A stretch of 64,000 bases of DNA from AP-15 sp963732095 (GTDB taxonomy: Bacteria > Pseudomonadota > Alphaproteobacteria > ATCC43930 > CGMCC-115725). The notes under the pieces were generated by a model. The model searched no databases. It saw only the letters and a program-made list of their open reading frames with translations, and was not told where the DNA came from. This document shows positions 1-8,099 of this stretch, piece by piece. The position numbers were made by a program, and so were the translations under genes. The stretch is from the NCBI GenBank assembly GCA_963732095.1, contig CAVSZA010000016.1, positions 248,001 through 312,000 on the forward strand. The letters run 5' to 3'. How positions within the stretch are numbered: position 1 is the stretch's first letter; each line of letters begins with the position of its first letter.

Positions 1-38
1 CTCGGTCGCCCCTCCAGCCTAGGAGCGAAGCGCCCAAG

Positions 39-1670
39 ATGACTGGTGAACTCGCCTTTCTGACAATCGCCGAGGCGGCGCGGCTGATCGAGCAAAAGCG
101 GCTTTCGCCGGTCGAGCTGACGACCGCGCTGATCCGGCGCACCGACGCGCTCGACCCGCAGCTCAATGCATACCTGCTGCTGACCGCCGACCGGGCGCTC
201 GACCAGGCTCGCCAAGCCGAGCACGAGATCATGGCGGGCGGCTATCGCGGCCCGATGCACGGTATCCCGTTCGGGCTGAAGGACATCTATTCGACCGCCG
301 GGATCCGCACGACCGGCCATTCGAGGATCTGTCTCGACACGGTGCCCTCCGCCGACGCCACGACCGTGCGCAAGCTCTACGAGGCGGGCGCCGTCCTGAC
401 CGGCAAACTCGCGACCCATGAATTCGCGCATGGCGGCCCGTCATTCGACCTTCCCTGGCCGCCGGCCCGCAACCCGTGGAACCGCGAACACTTCACCGGC
501 GGCTCGTCGAGCGGCTCGGGCGCGGCGGTGGCGGCGGGGTTCGTTCCGGCTGCGCTCGGCTCCGACACGGGCGGCTCGATCCGTGGCCCCGCGGCGCTCT
601 GCGGCATCGTCGGGCTGAAGCCGACCTACGGCCTGGTAAGCCGCTGCGGCGTCTACGCGAACTCGTTCAGCTTCGACCACGCCGGCCCGATGACCTGGAC
701 GGTGGAGGATTGCGCGATCGTCCTGCAGGCGATTGCCGGCCACGACCCGAACGACCCTGCCAGCGCAACGCGGCCGGTGCCGGACTACCGCGCGGCGCTG
801 ACCGGCGACATCAAAGGTCTGCGCATCGGGGTCGTGCGCCATCTGCACGAGGATGATTGCGCCGTCACACAAGAGGTGAGCGCGGCGCTGGAGGAGGCGT
901 TTGCCGTGCTTCGGTCGCTGGGCGCCACTCTCGGCGAGGTGCGGCTGCGGCCGGCGCAGGACTATTACGATGTAAAGGTCACGATCGCCGAAAGCGAATT
1001 GCTCGCCGTGCACGAAGCGGCGTTGCGCACCCGGCCTAGTGATTTCGGCGAGGATTTCCTCGGCCGGGTATTGCCGGCCGTGCTGATCAGCGGCCGGGAT
1101 TATGTCCAAGCCCAGCGCGAGCGGCGGCGCATGCTGGCCGAGATGGAACCGGTCTACGCCGATTTCGATGTGCTGGTGACCGCAACTGCCGGCGCGCCGG
1201 CGCCGCGCTTAGGTACCTGGCGCACGATCGAATTCTGGAAGCGCCCGTCATTGACGACGCCGTTCAACGTAACCGGCGGCCCGGCTCTGGCGCAGTGCAT
1301 TGGGTTCAGCAGCAGCGGGCTGCCATTGTCGATGCAGGTCGTCGGCCGCCCCTTCGACGATGCAACGGTATTACGGGTGGCGCATGCCTATGAGAAGGCG
1401 ACACCATGGCGGACAAAAAGGCCTCAGCTCGACCCCGACGCCGAATTCTCGACTGCGCCGCCCCCGGTTCCCGATCCGGAACCCGCCCGAATCGATGCCG
1501 CCATACGGGACCGGGTCGCCGTCGCCTACCGTGCCGCAGGCCTCACCCTCTCCGACCGCCAGTTCGAGATGGCATGCGCCGCCGCGCCCTACGTCATCGC
1601 CATGACCGGCCGACTCTACCGCGACCGTCCCTACACAGAGGAGCCCGCCAATATCTTCCAATTCGGGTAG
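39..1670 (+). CDS. Amidase signature family hydrolase
   Basis: Predicted amidase that hydrolyses a C-N amide bond with a Ser-cisSer-Lys triad; the substrate cannot be read from sequence. The lysine is in GIPFGLKD (about residue 81), the Gly/Ser loop GGSSSGSG (154-161) gives the cis-serine, and the nucleophile lies in DTGGSIRGPA (about Ser180). At 543 residues it exceeds the usual core of about 470. The tail is a Pro-rich linker (PPPVPDPEP) followed by a short helical segment, which may be a fused small subunit of the kind that partners some amidases (inference). The ATG at 39 follows AGGAGCGAAG. The 38 bases before it hold only this leader. It converges with the LLM monooxygenase gene on the minus strand. 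Confidence 0.9.
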   Translation: MTGELAFLTIAEAARLIEQKRLSPVELTTALIRRTDALDPQLNAYLLLTADRALDQARQAEHEIMAGGYRGPMHGIPFGLKDIYSTAGIRTTGHSRICLDTVPSADATTVRKLYEAGAVLTGKLATHEFAHGGPSFDLPWPPARNPWNREHFTGGSSSGSGAAVAAGFVPAALGSDTGGSIRGPAALCGIVGLKPTYGLVSRCGVYANSFSFDHAGPMTWTVEDCAIVLQAIAGHDPNDPASATRPVPDYRAALTGDIKGLRIGVVRHLHEDDCAVTQEVSAALEEAFAVLRSLGATLGEVRLRPAQDYYDVKVTIAESELLAVHEAALRTRPSDFGEDFLGRVLPAVLISGRDYVQAQRERRRMLAEMEPVYADFDVLVTATAGAPAPRLGTWRTIEFWKRPSLTTPFNVTGGPALAQCIGFSSSGLPLSMQVVGRPFDDATVLRVAHAYEKATPWRTKRPQLDPDAEFSTAPPPVPDPEPARIDAAIRDRVAVAYRAAGLTLSDRQFEMACAAAPYVIAMTGRLYRDRPYTEEPANIFQFG

Positions 1671-1711
1671 CGAGCAGGAGCTATATTGGGGACGCGCGAC
1701 AGCAATGCAGC

Positions 1712-2617
1712 CTAAAACGTGTCGAACAGCTGTCGGATCGCGGTGTTCTGGCTGCCGTCGGCAGATAGCGGTACCAGCACGGGCGTCTTGATTCCGGCGG
1801 CGCGCCACGCTTCGACCCCGTCGCGTATCTTGGCCGGCGGCCCGAATAAAGTGCAATCCGCGAGCCAGCGGTCCGGCAGGTATTTGGGGATGTCCTCCAT
1901 CCGCCCTTCCACGACGGCATTTTCGACCGCGGTCATCTCCTCGACGTAGCCCGCTTCCTTCCAGTAATTGCGGTAATACGGCATCAGTGCGTAGTTCGAG
2001 ACGGTCCGCCGCAGCACCGCTTTGGCCTCGGCCTCGTCGTCGCAGACGCAGGTCCGGATCCGATTGCTGATAAAGAACTTCGGATCGTCGCATCTGGCCG
2101 CCGGAATAATGCCGAGCGCGTGGCTTATGTGGGACAGAGAGGCGTTCGCAAACACTACGCCATCGGCAATTTCTGCTGCGAGCGCGACCATGCGCTTGCG
2201 CAACGCGGCGAAAATGATCGGTGGCAATGCGCCGATCCCCTCGAAGGATTTCAGCTTGGCGACAAAGCCGCGGATGTCGGCGAGCGGTCTGCCCGGTGTC
2301 ACGCCCATCCGCGCATGGCTCGGCGGGTGAGCGACGCCGATGCCGAACTGAAAGCGCCCACCCGATACTTCGTGCAGGTAGGCCGCCATCTGGGCGAATT
2401 CCTCGGCCGTCTGCGCATAGATCGGCGCGATCGCGGTGGCGAAAGGAATGCGCTCGGTGGCGAACGCCAGCCCTAGGCACTGCGCCATGTTGCTGTATTG
2501 GCTCGAAACCGAGATGCCGGCAAAACCCCGCCGCTCGATCTCTCGTGCGAGATCGAGAGCGGCACGTCGCTGCCCCGGTTGCGCGACGAGGTTAAGGGCG
2601 GGGAGCTGCGCGGCCAT
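1712..2617 (-). CDS. LLM-class flavin-dependent oxidoreductase
   Basis: Luciferase-like monooxygenase of the F420/FMN-dependent TIM-barrel family, 301 residues, close to the family norm. Typical features are the N-terminal strand with 'REIERRGFAGISVSS', the conserved 'YLHEVSGGRFQFGIGVAHPP' type segment at about 95-115, and a C-terminal 'AAGIKTPVLVPLS' strand. Members oxidise small organic molecules with reduced flavin and oxygen; the substrate here is unknown. The NIPSNAP gene lies 10 bases upstream in the same direction, so the two are probably cotranscribed, a pairing that fits a small catabolic cluster with the nearby amidase. Confidence 0.85.
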   Translation of the reverse strand: MAAQLPALNLVAQPGQRRAALDLAREIERRGFAGISVSSQYSNMAQCLGLAFATERIPFATAIAPIYAQTAEEFAQMAAYLHEVSGGRFQFGIGVAHPPSHARMGVTPGRPLADIRGFVAKLKSFEGIGALPPIIFAALRKRMVALAAEIADGVVFANASLSHISHALGIIPAARCDDPKFFISNRIRTCVCDDEAEAKAVLRRTVSNYALMPYYRNYWKEAGYVEEMTAVENAVVEGRMEDIPKYLPDRWLADCTLFGPPAKIRDGVEAWRAAGIKTPVLVPLSADGSQNTAIRQLFDTF

Positions 2618-2627
2618 CTTGGGGACG

Positions 2628-2951
2628 CTATCGCATCTTCGACTCTGCGGTGGGGATGATGCGCGTCACGACCATGGCGGAACGATCGAGACAGTTCGGA
2701 ACGCGCGGCCCGATCTCGTTCTTCCAGTGGTCGCTCTCATAGACCGCCTTGTATTGCGCCTCGCGCTCGGCTTCGCTTTCGAAGCGGCGCAACCAGATGT
2801 ATACGGAATCGTCCGTCTCGCCCCGGAAGCTGCCGCAGATGACCATCCCTTTCGAGGTCTGGAAGGGAATGATCTCCTGCTCCATGATCCTGACCCACTC
2901 ATCCATCTTGCCGGGTAGAACCTTGTATTGGCGGAGTTCGTAAAAGGCCAT
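2628..2951 (-). CDS. NIPSNAP family protein
   Basis: Small protein of about 107 residues with the NIPSNAP ferredoxin-like fold, recognised from the start MAFYELRQYKVLPGKMDEWV and the later GSFRGETDDSVYIWLRRF segment. The family has no settled biochemical role; bacterial members often sit beside catabolic oxidoreductases, as here. The start at 2951 is chosen because GAGGAGACGAGGAAC lies directly upstream and homologues begin with this YELR motif; an upstream in-frame ATG at 2996 would add 15 unrelated residues. A truncated relative of this family is found at 18006. Confidence 0.85.
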   Translation of the reverse strand: MAFYELRQYKVLPGKMDEWVRIMEQEIIPFQTSKGMVICGSFRGETDDSVYIWLRRFESEAEREAQYKAVYESDHWKNEIGPRVPNCLDRSAMVVTRIIPTAESKMR

Positions 2952-3005
2952 GTTCCTCGTCTCCTCGGAGTTACGGGCCAGCCATGCTAACGGCAAGGCA
3001 CATGC

Positions 3006-3830
3006 CTAAGCCAGCCAGTTGAATTGCGCGTCCGGTGCGGCCAGCAGCTCGGGCAAGCAGCGCCGCGCGATCTGCGAATGCTGGACCCCGGAGATCTCGA
3101 CCCGATAGCGGCGCGCCAGGCTCTCAACCTGAGCCGGCTCTGCGCCTGCCAAACGCCGAGCGATCAGTTCCGCGACTTTGCGCGAAAAGGGGCCGGTCTG
3201 CTGCTCGATGTAGATGACCCGCAGCGCGCCCTCGCGCTCCGGCTCCCGCCGCAGGCGGTCGCCGAGCCAAGCCTCGATGACCTCCAACCCTCGCAATGGG
3301 TTGCCACTCGCGGGATCCCTGCCATAGAGCCCGTCGAAGAAGTAAAGTTCGTCAGGCGGCCGGGATGCCTCGGCAATGATGTCGACCGCTGGCATGCCGC
3401 CGCCGGAATGAGCCGCGAGAATGAACCGATCCACCGCGAACGGATGCGATACCGTGGCGCGGGAGAATTGCGACAAACCGTAATCCACCAGATGATCGAT
3501 GCCACCCGACAGCAAGGCCGGAAAATCATAGTAATAATGCCGGATCCAATTCCCGCGGGGGAGCATGGCAAGGGTCGGCCGCGACCTGCCGGCCAGCTCC
3601 AGGCCGCTGCGCGTGACCTTTTCGGCCAGCGGCATCTCACCGCCCTGCCGGGAAAATCCATGCAGGAAAACGACGACGTCGATTGCCTGGGCGGATAGCG
3701 GGATCCGGTTCCACCGCAGAAAGAGATCCGGCTGCGTCCCCCTATGCGCTGCCAGCACCGGAGTGTCCTCGAGATAGGCCTCACCCGGCGAAACATCGGT
3801 CTCGGTCAACGCTACAGAGAGAGCCTGCAT
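3006..3830 (-). CDS. Predicted alpha/beta-hydrolase-like protein
   Basis: A 274-residue protein with features of an alpha/beta hydrolase: an early strand ending in VVVFLHGFSRQGG (oxyanion HGF motif, about residue 55) and a nucleophile-elbow-like AAHSGGGMP (about 140), where Ser of HSGGG would be the nucleophile. A candidate catalytic His is in ISGVQHSQIARR near the C terminus. There is no signal peptide. It follows the autotransporter gene on the same strand by 33 bases and may share its transcript. Function unknown; the fold assignment is from motifs only. Confidence 0.65.
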   Translation of the reverse strand: MQALSVALTETDVSPGEAYLEDTPVLAAHRGTQPDLFLRWNRIPLSAQAIDVVVFLHGFSRQGGEMPLAEKVTRSGLELAGRSRPTLAMLPRGNWIRHYYYDFPALLSGGIDHLVDYGLSQFSRATVSHPFAVDRFILAAHSGGGMPAVDIIAEASRPPDELYFFDGLYGRDPASGNPLRGLEVIEAWLGDRLRREPEREGALRVIYIEQQTGPFSRKVAELIARRLAGAEPAQVESLARRYRVEISGVQHSQIARRCLPELLAAPDAQFNWLA

Positions 3831-3863
3831 CGACGCCGGCTCGCGGTGCTCGGATAGGAGCAG

Positions 3864-5321
3864 TCAGAATGTAAATCGGACTCCGGCGGAGAAGCTGTTG
3901 TAGCTGGCGTGGCTTATGCCGAGAATCGAATCGTAATTGATGAAAGCCGAACCGCTGCGCGACAGCTGCACCCCGACGCCGACCCCTAGGTCGGCGTAGT
4001 TCCTGGACGTCGGAGTTCCCGGCAGGATCAAGTTCGAAAGCACGGACGCGGTCCGGTCGTTGACGTAGGCGAGCGGGACGGAAGTGTTGCCCGGGCTGAA
4101 TTGGTGCCACCAGTGAGCCCGTGCCATAGGGTAAAGGAGGCCAAACGACGTACTCATCGTGTATTGCGCATCGGCGCCGAGGGAGGAGAGGACGGTGTTG
4201 ATCGAGGAGCTGTTGTATCGCAGGTTGACGCTGGGCGCATTTTCGCTAAACCCATCCACGCCGGTGTGCTGATAGGAAAAGCGGACGATCGGCGTCACGA
4301 CCAGGGGGCCAAACGGTAGGATGTATCCGCTGGAGACGTTCACGCCCTGAGTCTGGGTGCCGTAGCTGCCGGTCGCGGTTTGATCGACCGAAGTCAGACC
4401 TGGAGTATTGTTGCTGCTGGGGATAATGATACGGCGTTGGGAATTGTTGTTACCGCCGCCGACCAGCGCGATCGCATTCATATAGAGCGCATCCGTAAAC
4501 GCGGCGGTAGCATAGACATTGCCGGTGAATGAATTGTCGTGCAGGAATTGACCAGGCGCGCTGACGGCGCTCGTGTCGAAGGAGGTGTTCGTACGCGTAT
4601 AGCCGAACGCCAGCCCTGCGACCAGCCGCGGCGTGATGCGATAATCCGCGCCGGCAACAAAGCCGGCGTTGTTGAAGGAATAACCGTTCTCACTTGTGGT
4701 CAGATCCTTGCTCCCGAATTGTCCGAGCCCGGTCGCGAACGCCCCGAACCGGCCGCTGGAATAAGTGACTTCCGGGGCCTGGTTTTGCGCGAGATGAATC
4801 AAACCGTCCGAGTCTTGCGGGTTCAGCGCCGCGACTTGCCCGGTGCGCGGAAATTCACGGTCGGCTGCGGCGCTGGCTAACATCCACTCTCGCTGCCGCG
4901 ACAATCTCGCCTCGACCACGCCGGTCTGCTGGCTCGGTTGCGTGGTCTCCAGCAGCGAGGGCTGGCTGACCGGCACGAGCAGCTCGGCGCCGCCGTTCAA
5001 TTGGCCCAACGCGGCATTTACCTGGGCCTGACTAAGACCGAAGGCATTGGGTCCCCCGTTGGCTCCGTTAGCGCCTCCCAACCCAGTGCATAATATTGTT
5101 GTGAGATTCATCTGAGGGAACGGGGGGGCGAGAGGGTTGGGCGCGCTGCAGAAGTTTATGATGGATTGTCCCATCTTTTGCTGAGCGAGGTTTTGCCCCG
5201 CGACAACCAGCTGCGTCGTCTGAGCTTCGCCGGATTGCGTCGCGCTCACCGCAAAGCCGAGTCCCATCGTGAAAGTGCAAATTTGGCGTCGAACATGGAA
5301 CTTTAGCGCCATTTTCGCCAC
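3864..5321 (-). CDS. Autotransporter-type outer-membrane beta-barrel protein
   Basis: A 485-residue secreted protein with a signal peptide (basic start then TFTMGLGFAVSATQSGEAQ) and a C-terminal region of alternating amphipathic strands (about residues 190-485) that ends in the outer-membrane signature GVRFTF with terminal Phe. This matches the autotransporter barrel of about 280 residues with a very short passenger (about 150 residues), so it may act mainly as a porin-like barrel or adhesin. GTG at 5321 and ATG at 5312 are both possible starts; GGGGGGAGAG lies just upstream. No cysteines suggest disulphides. Substrate or ligand unknown. Confidence 0.8.
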   Translation of the reverse strand: MAKMALKFHVRRQICTFTMGLGFAVSATQSGEAQTTQLVVAGQNLAQQKMGQSIINFCSAPNPLAPPFPQMNLTTILCTGLGGANGANGGPNAFGLSQAQVNAALGQLNGGAELLVPVSQPSLLETTQPSQQTGVVEARLSRQREWMLASAAADREFPRTGQVAALNPQDSDGLIHLAQNQAPEVTYSSGRFGAFATGLGQFGSKDLTTSENGYSFNNAGFVAGADYRITPRLVAGLAFGYTRTNTSFDTSAVSAPGQFLHDNSFTGNVYATAAFTDALYMNAIALVGGGNNNSQRRIIIPSSNNTPGLTSVDQTATGSYGTQTQGVNVSSGYILPFGPLVVTPIVRFSYQHTGVDGFSENAPSVNLRYNSSSINTVLSSLGADAQYTMSTSFGLLYPMARAHWWHQFSPGNTSVPLAYVNDRTASVLSNLILPGTPTSRNYADLGVGVGVQLSRSGSAFINYDSILGISHASYNSFSAGVRFTF

Positions 5322-5722
5322 GCTCTCCCCCCAATGTCCTTAGCGCCGCCGCTCATACCCGCGGTGTTCCGCCGAGCCACCTCGTGTGCCCGGCGGCGCT
5401 TTCTCGGTTAACGTATCGTAGATTTCCTCGCCTCGCAACCCGCGATGGACTCAGTTCCGGAGGATCTTCTACCGATCGGGCGAGGCATCGATGATGCCAC
5501 GAGCGCCCCGAAAGCGGTGCCGTGTGACGCACTTCACACTCTTGGCATCTTCAAAGGCTTAACCTTAAGATTATTGGGTTTGCCGCGGACTTCAGGAATC
5601 GAGAAGTCGCCATGGTCGCGTCGCTCGTCCGCCCCCCGCCACAGTCGAGATTTCCCCCCACCTCGCCTCGCGCAGATCTGGGTTCGCAAGCCGATCCGAC
5701 CATCGAAGGCGAACGGGATGCG
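5322..5722. other. Divergent intergenic region with a candidate promoter
   Basis: About 400 bases between the autotransporter gene (minus) and the nSTAND1 gene (plus). Apart from a sigma-70-like hexamer pair at 5542-5571 I see no gene or repeat. The open frame that extends the nSTAND1 ORF back to 5612 has a Pro/Arg-rich, non-domain composition and probably is not translated. Confidence 0.5.
5542..5571 (+). promoter_or_regulatory. Candidate sigma-70-type promoter for the nSTAND1 gene
   Basis: TTGGCA at 5542-5547 and TAAGAT at 5566-5571 are separated by 18 bases in an AT-rich stretch of an otherwise GC-rich region. This matches the -35/-10 spacing of housekeeping promoters and is oriented toward the gene starting at 5723. 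Motif resemblance only. Confidence 0.3.
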
Positions 5723-8056
5723 ATGCGTCACGTCCGCGTCTTTGTTTCCTCGCCGGGCGACACGATTCACGAGCGCGGTCGCGTGGACCGCGTCGTCGAG
5801 CGCCTGAACGGCGAATTCGCCGGAACCGCGCGGCTCGAGACTATCCGCTGGGAGACCGAGTTCTATCGCGCGGACACCGGTTTTCAGCCGCAAATTCCCG
5901 AGTCGGCCGAATGCGACATCGTGATTGCGGTCTTCCGCCATCGTGTCGGAACCGAGCTGCCGTCAACCTTTGCCTGCCTGCCGGATGGCAGCCCTTATCC
6001 GAGCGGCACTGCCTACGAAGTGCTTTCGGCGATCGAGGCTTGTCGGCGTCAGGGCCGCCCGGAGGTCTTTGTGTTCCGCGACTCCGAGCTGCCGCTGGTT
6101 CGGCTTGACGACCCGCAGGCCGCGGAAACGCGAGCACAGTGGGAACGCCTGAAGGCGTTCTGGGAGACTTGGTTTGTTGATGCGGATGGTCGGTACAAAG
6201 CCGCATTTCAAAATTTCGCGTCCGTCGACGATTTCGAGGCCAAGCTCGAAGAACTGCTGCGCGGTTGGGTGGAAAATAAGATACTGCGCCCGCGCCCAGT
6301 TCTGTGGCCGATCGAAGTCATGGGCTCGCCGTATCGCGGTTTGGCCGCCTTCGGCGCGAAGCACGCACGGGTGTTCTTCGGACGCTCGCGCGACATAACC
6401 CGAGCGGTGGACGCGTGGAAGGACGCGGCGGCGCGCGGCACGCCATTCCTCCTTGTGGTCGGCGCGAGTGGGGCGGGCAAGTCCTCCTTGGCCCGCGCCG
6501 GGCTCGTGCCGCGGATTACTGCGCCCGGCGTCGTCCCGAGCGTCGATTTGTGGCGGGTGGCGGTCTTGCATCCGAGCGAAGCCTCGGACGGCCCGGCCAT
6601 GAGCTTGGCGGTGCGGCTCTTCGATGCCGACGAAGATGTCCCTGACGACGAGCGCAGTCGACCGCCGGCCCTGCCAGAGATTGCCGAGGGCGACTTTCGC
6701 ACTCCCGCTGAGCTGGCCCGTCTGTTCACCGAAGCTGGGTCGGCGGCGAGCGCGGCCGTGACGCGTGCGCTCGAGCGGGCCGCCGAAGGCGAACGCGCCC
6801 GTCAGGGCTCGGCGCGCCAGTTCTCCGCGCAACTGCTGATCGTCATCGACCAACTCGATGAATTATTCGCGCTGAACGTTGTGGCGGAGCAGCGCGCGCG
6901 TTTTGTGCGGCTTCTAGCGAGCCTTGTGGAGACCGGGAAAATTTGGCTGTTGGCGACGCTGCGCGCTGATTTATATGAACGTTTCCTGGACGAACCAGGC
7001 TTGCTGGCGCTCAAAACCAGCGGAGCAGCTTACGATCTCTCACCGCCAGGACCGGCGGAGCTCGCCGAGATCGTGCGTAGGCCGGCGGAAGCGGCCGGGC
7101 TGACCTTTGAGATGGATCCGGCGAGTCACGTGCCGCTTGACGAACGCCTGCTTCGCGACGCGGATCGGCCGGACATGCTGCCGCTGCTGCAATTGGCGCT
7201 GGATCGGCTGTTCGAAGCGAGGGTGGTGACGGCCGACGGACCAATGCTGGCGGCCGCGACGTATGAGAGCCTGGGCGGGCTCGCTGGCATCATCGACCGC
7301 GAAGCCGAGCGCGCGCTGATCGGGCTCGACCAAGCCGAAATCGCGCGGCTGCCGCGCTTGTTGCGCCAGCTTGCGGCGATCGGCGAGTTCGATGGCGAAG
7401 CGAGCATCACTCCGGCCAGTCTGACAATCCGCACCTGCCCGCTCGTTGACGCGACGCCGGATGGGCCGTCGCAGCGCCTCATCCATGCGCTCGTCGAAAC
7501 CCGCATTCTGCTGACGACCGGCGCGGGTGCCGCAGCGGGAGTTCGCCTCGCCCATCAGCGCGTGCTGACCGATTGGCAGAGAGCACGGAAGGCCGTCGAG
7601 GCCAGCATTCGGTTCTTCAGCATCTGCAAGGAGGTCGACCATGCGCGGCAACGCTGGGACGACGAGGGCCGAAAGCGCGACCTGTTGATCCAGCCCGGGC
7701 GATCTCTGAGCAGGGCGGAATCTATCGTAAAGGACTTCGGAGAGGAACTCTCGCCCGCGATGCGGTATTTCATTGCCGCCTCGGGGCGGCGGGCGCGGCT
7801 GAGCCAGCGACTTACGAGGACCGCGGCCGTCGTTTTCTTTGTGGTCGCTCTTATCGCCGGCGGCGCCTGGATGTTGGCCTCGCGCGAGGAGCAACGAGCA
7901 ACGCAGAGCCTCGATGCCGCTCAGCAAACGATCAACATCATCGTTGTCGAGATTACCCAAGGCTTGCGCTATGTCGAGGGCCTGCGTACCGAGACGATCA
8001 AAACTATTCTAGGGAAGATCCAGAATACAGTCGAACTCGCTGACCACGACAGCTAA
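5723..8056 (+). CDS. DUF4062 - nSTAND1 NTPase with transmembrane segment
   Basis: A 777-residue protein (start MRHVRVFVSSPGD at 5723). Residues 1-90 match the DUF4062 domain (VFVSSPGDT...ERGRVDRVVERLN), a TIR-like module at the N terminus of many STAND proteins. Then comes an nSTAND1 domain: PYRGLAAFGAKHARVFFGR, Walker A GASGAGKSS (about 246-254) and Walker B LLIVIDQLDELFAL (about 371). A transmembrane helix (AVVFFVVALIAGGAWML) lies near 700-718, with about 55 residues after it. Known members couple a sensor, often TPR or WD repeats, to an effector in immunity or signalling. Here the sensor repeats lie in the next ORF in another frame, so the protein looks cut short at QNTVELADHDS. Confidence 0.85.
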   Translation: MRHVRVFVSSPGDTIHERGRVDRVVERLNGEFAGTARLETIRWETEFYRADTGFQPQIPESAECDIVIAVFRHRVGTELPSTFACLPDGSPYPSGTAYEVLSAIEACRRQGRPEVFVFRDSELPLVRLDDPQAAETRAQWERLKAFWETWFVDADGRYKAAFQNFASVDDFEAKLEELLRGWVENKILRPRPVLWPIEVMGSPYRGLAAFGAKHARVFFGRSRDITRAVDAWKDAAARGTPFLLVVGASGAGKSSLARAGLVPRITAPGVVPSVDLWRVAVLHPSEASDGPAMSLAVRLFDADEDVPDDERSRPPALPEIAEGDFRTPAELARLFTEAGSAASAAVTRALERAAEGERARQGSARQFSAQLLIVIDQLDELFALNVVAEQRARFVRLLASLVETGKIWLLATLRADLYERFLDEPGLLALKTSGAAYDLSPPGPAELAEIVRRPAEAAGLTFEMDPASHVPLDERLLRDADRPDMLPLLQLALDRLFEARVVTADGPMLAAATYESLGGLAGIIDREAERALIGLDQAEIARLPRLLRQLAAIGEFDGEASITPASLTIRTCPLVDATPDGPSQRLIHALVETRILLTTGAGAAAGVRLAHQRVLTDWQRARKAVEASIRFFSICKEVDHARQRWDDEGRKRDLLIQPGRSLSRAESIVKDFGEELSPAMRYFIAASGRRARLSQRLTRTAAVVFFVVALIAGGAWMLASREEQRATQSLDAAQQTINIIVVEITQGLRYVEGLRTETIKTILGKIQNTVELADHDS

Positions 8057-8099
8057 TGAAACCGACAGCGGCCGGGGAGTTTTTAAGCGAATCGAGGAT

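Noticed and set aside
8077..8090. Programmed -1 frameshift at the T5 run in the nSTAND1-TPR gap
   Set aside because: The slippery heptamer is imperfect (the first position would mismatch) and it would require starting in a third frame at 8056; a simple indel is more likely.
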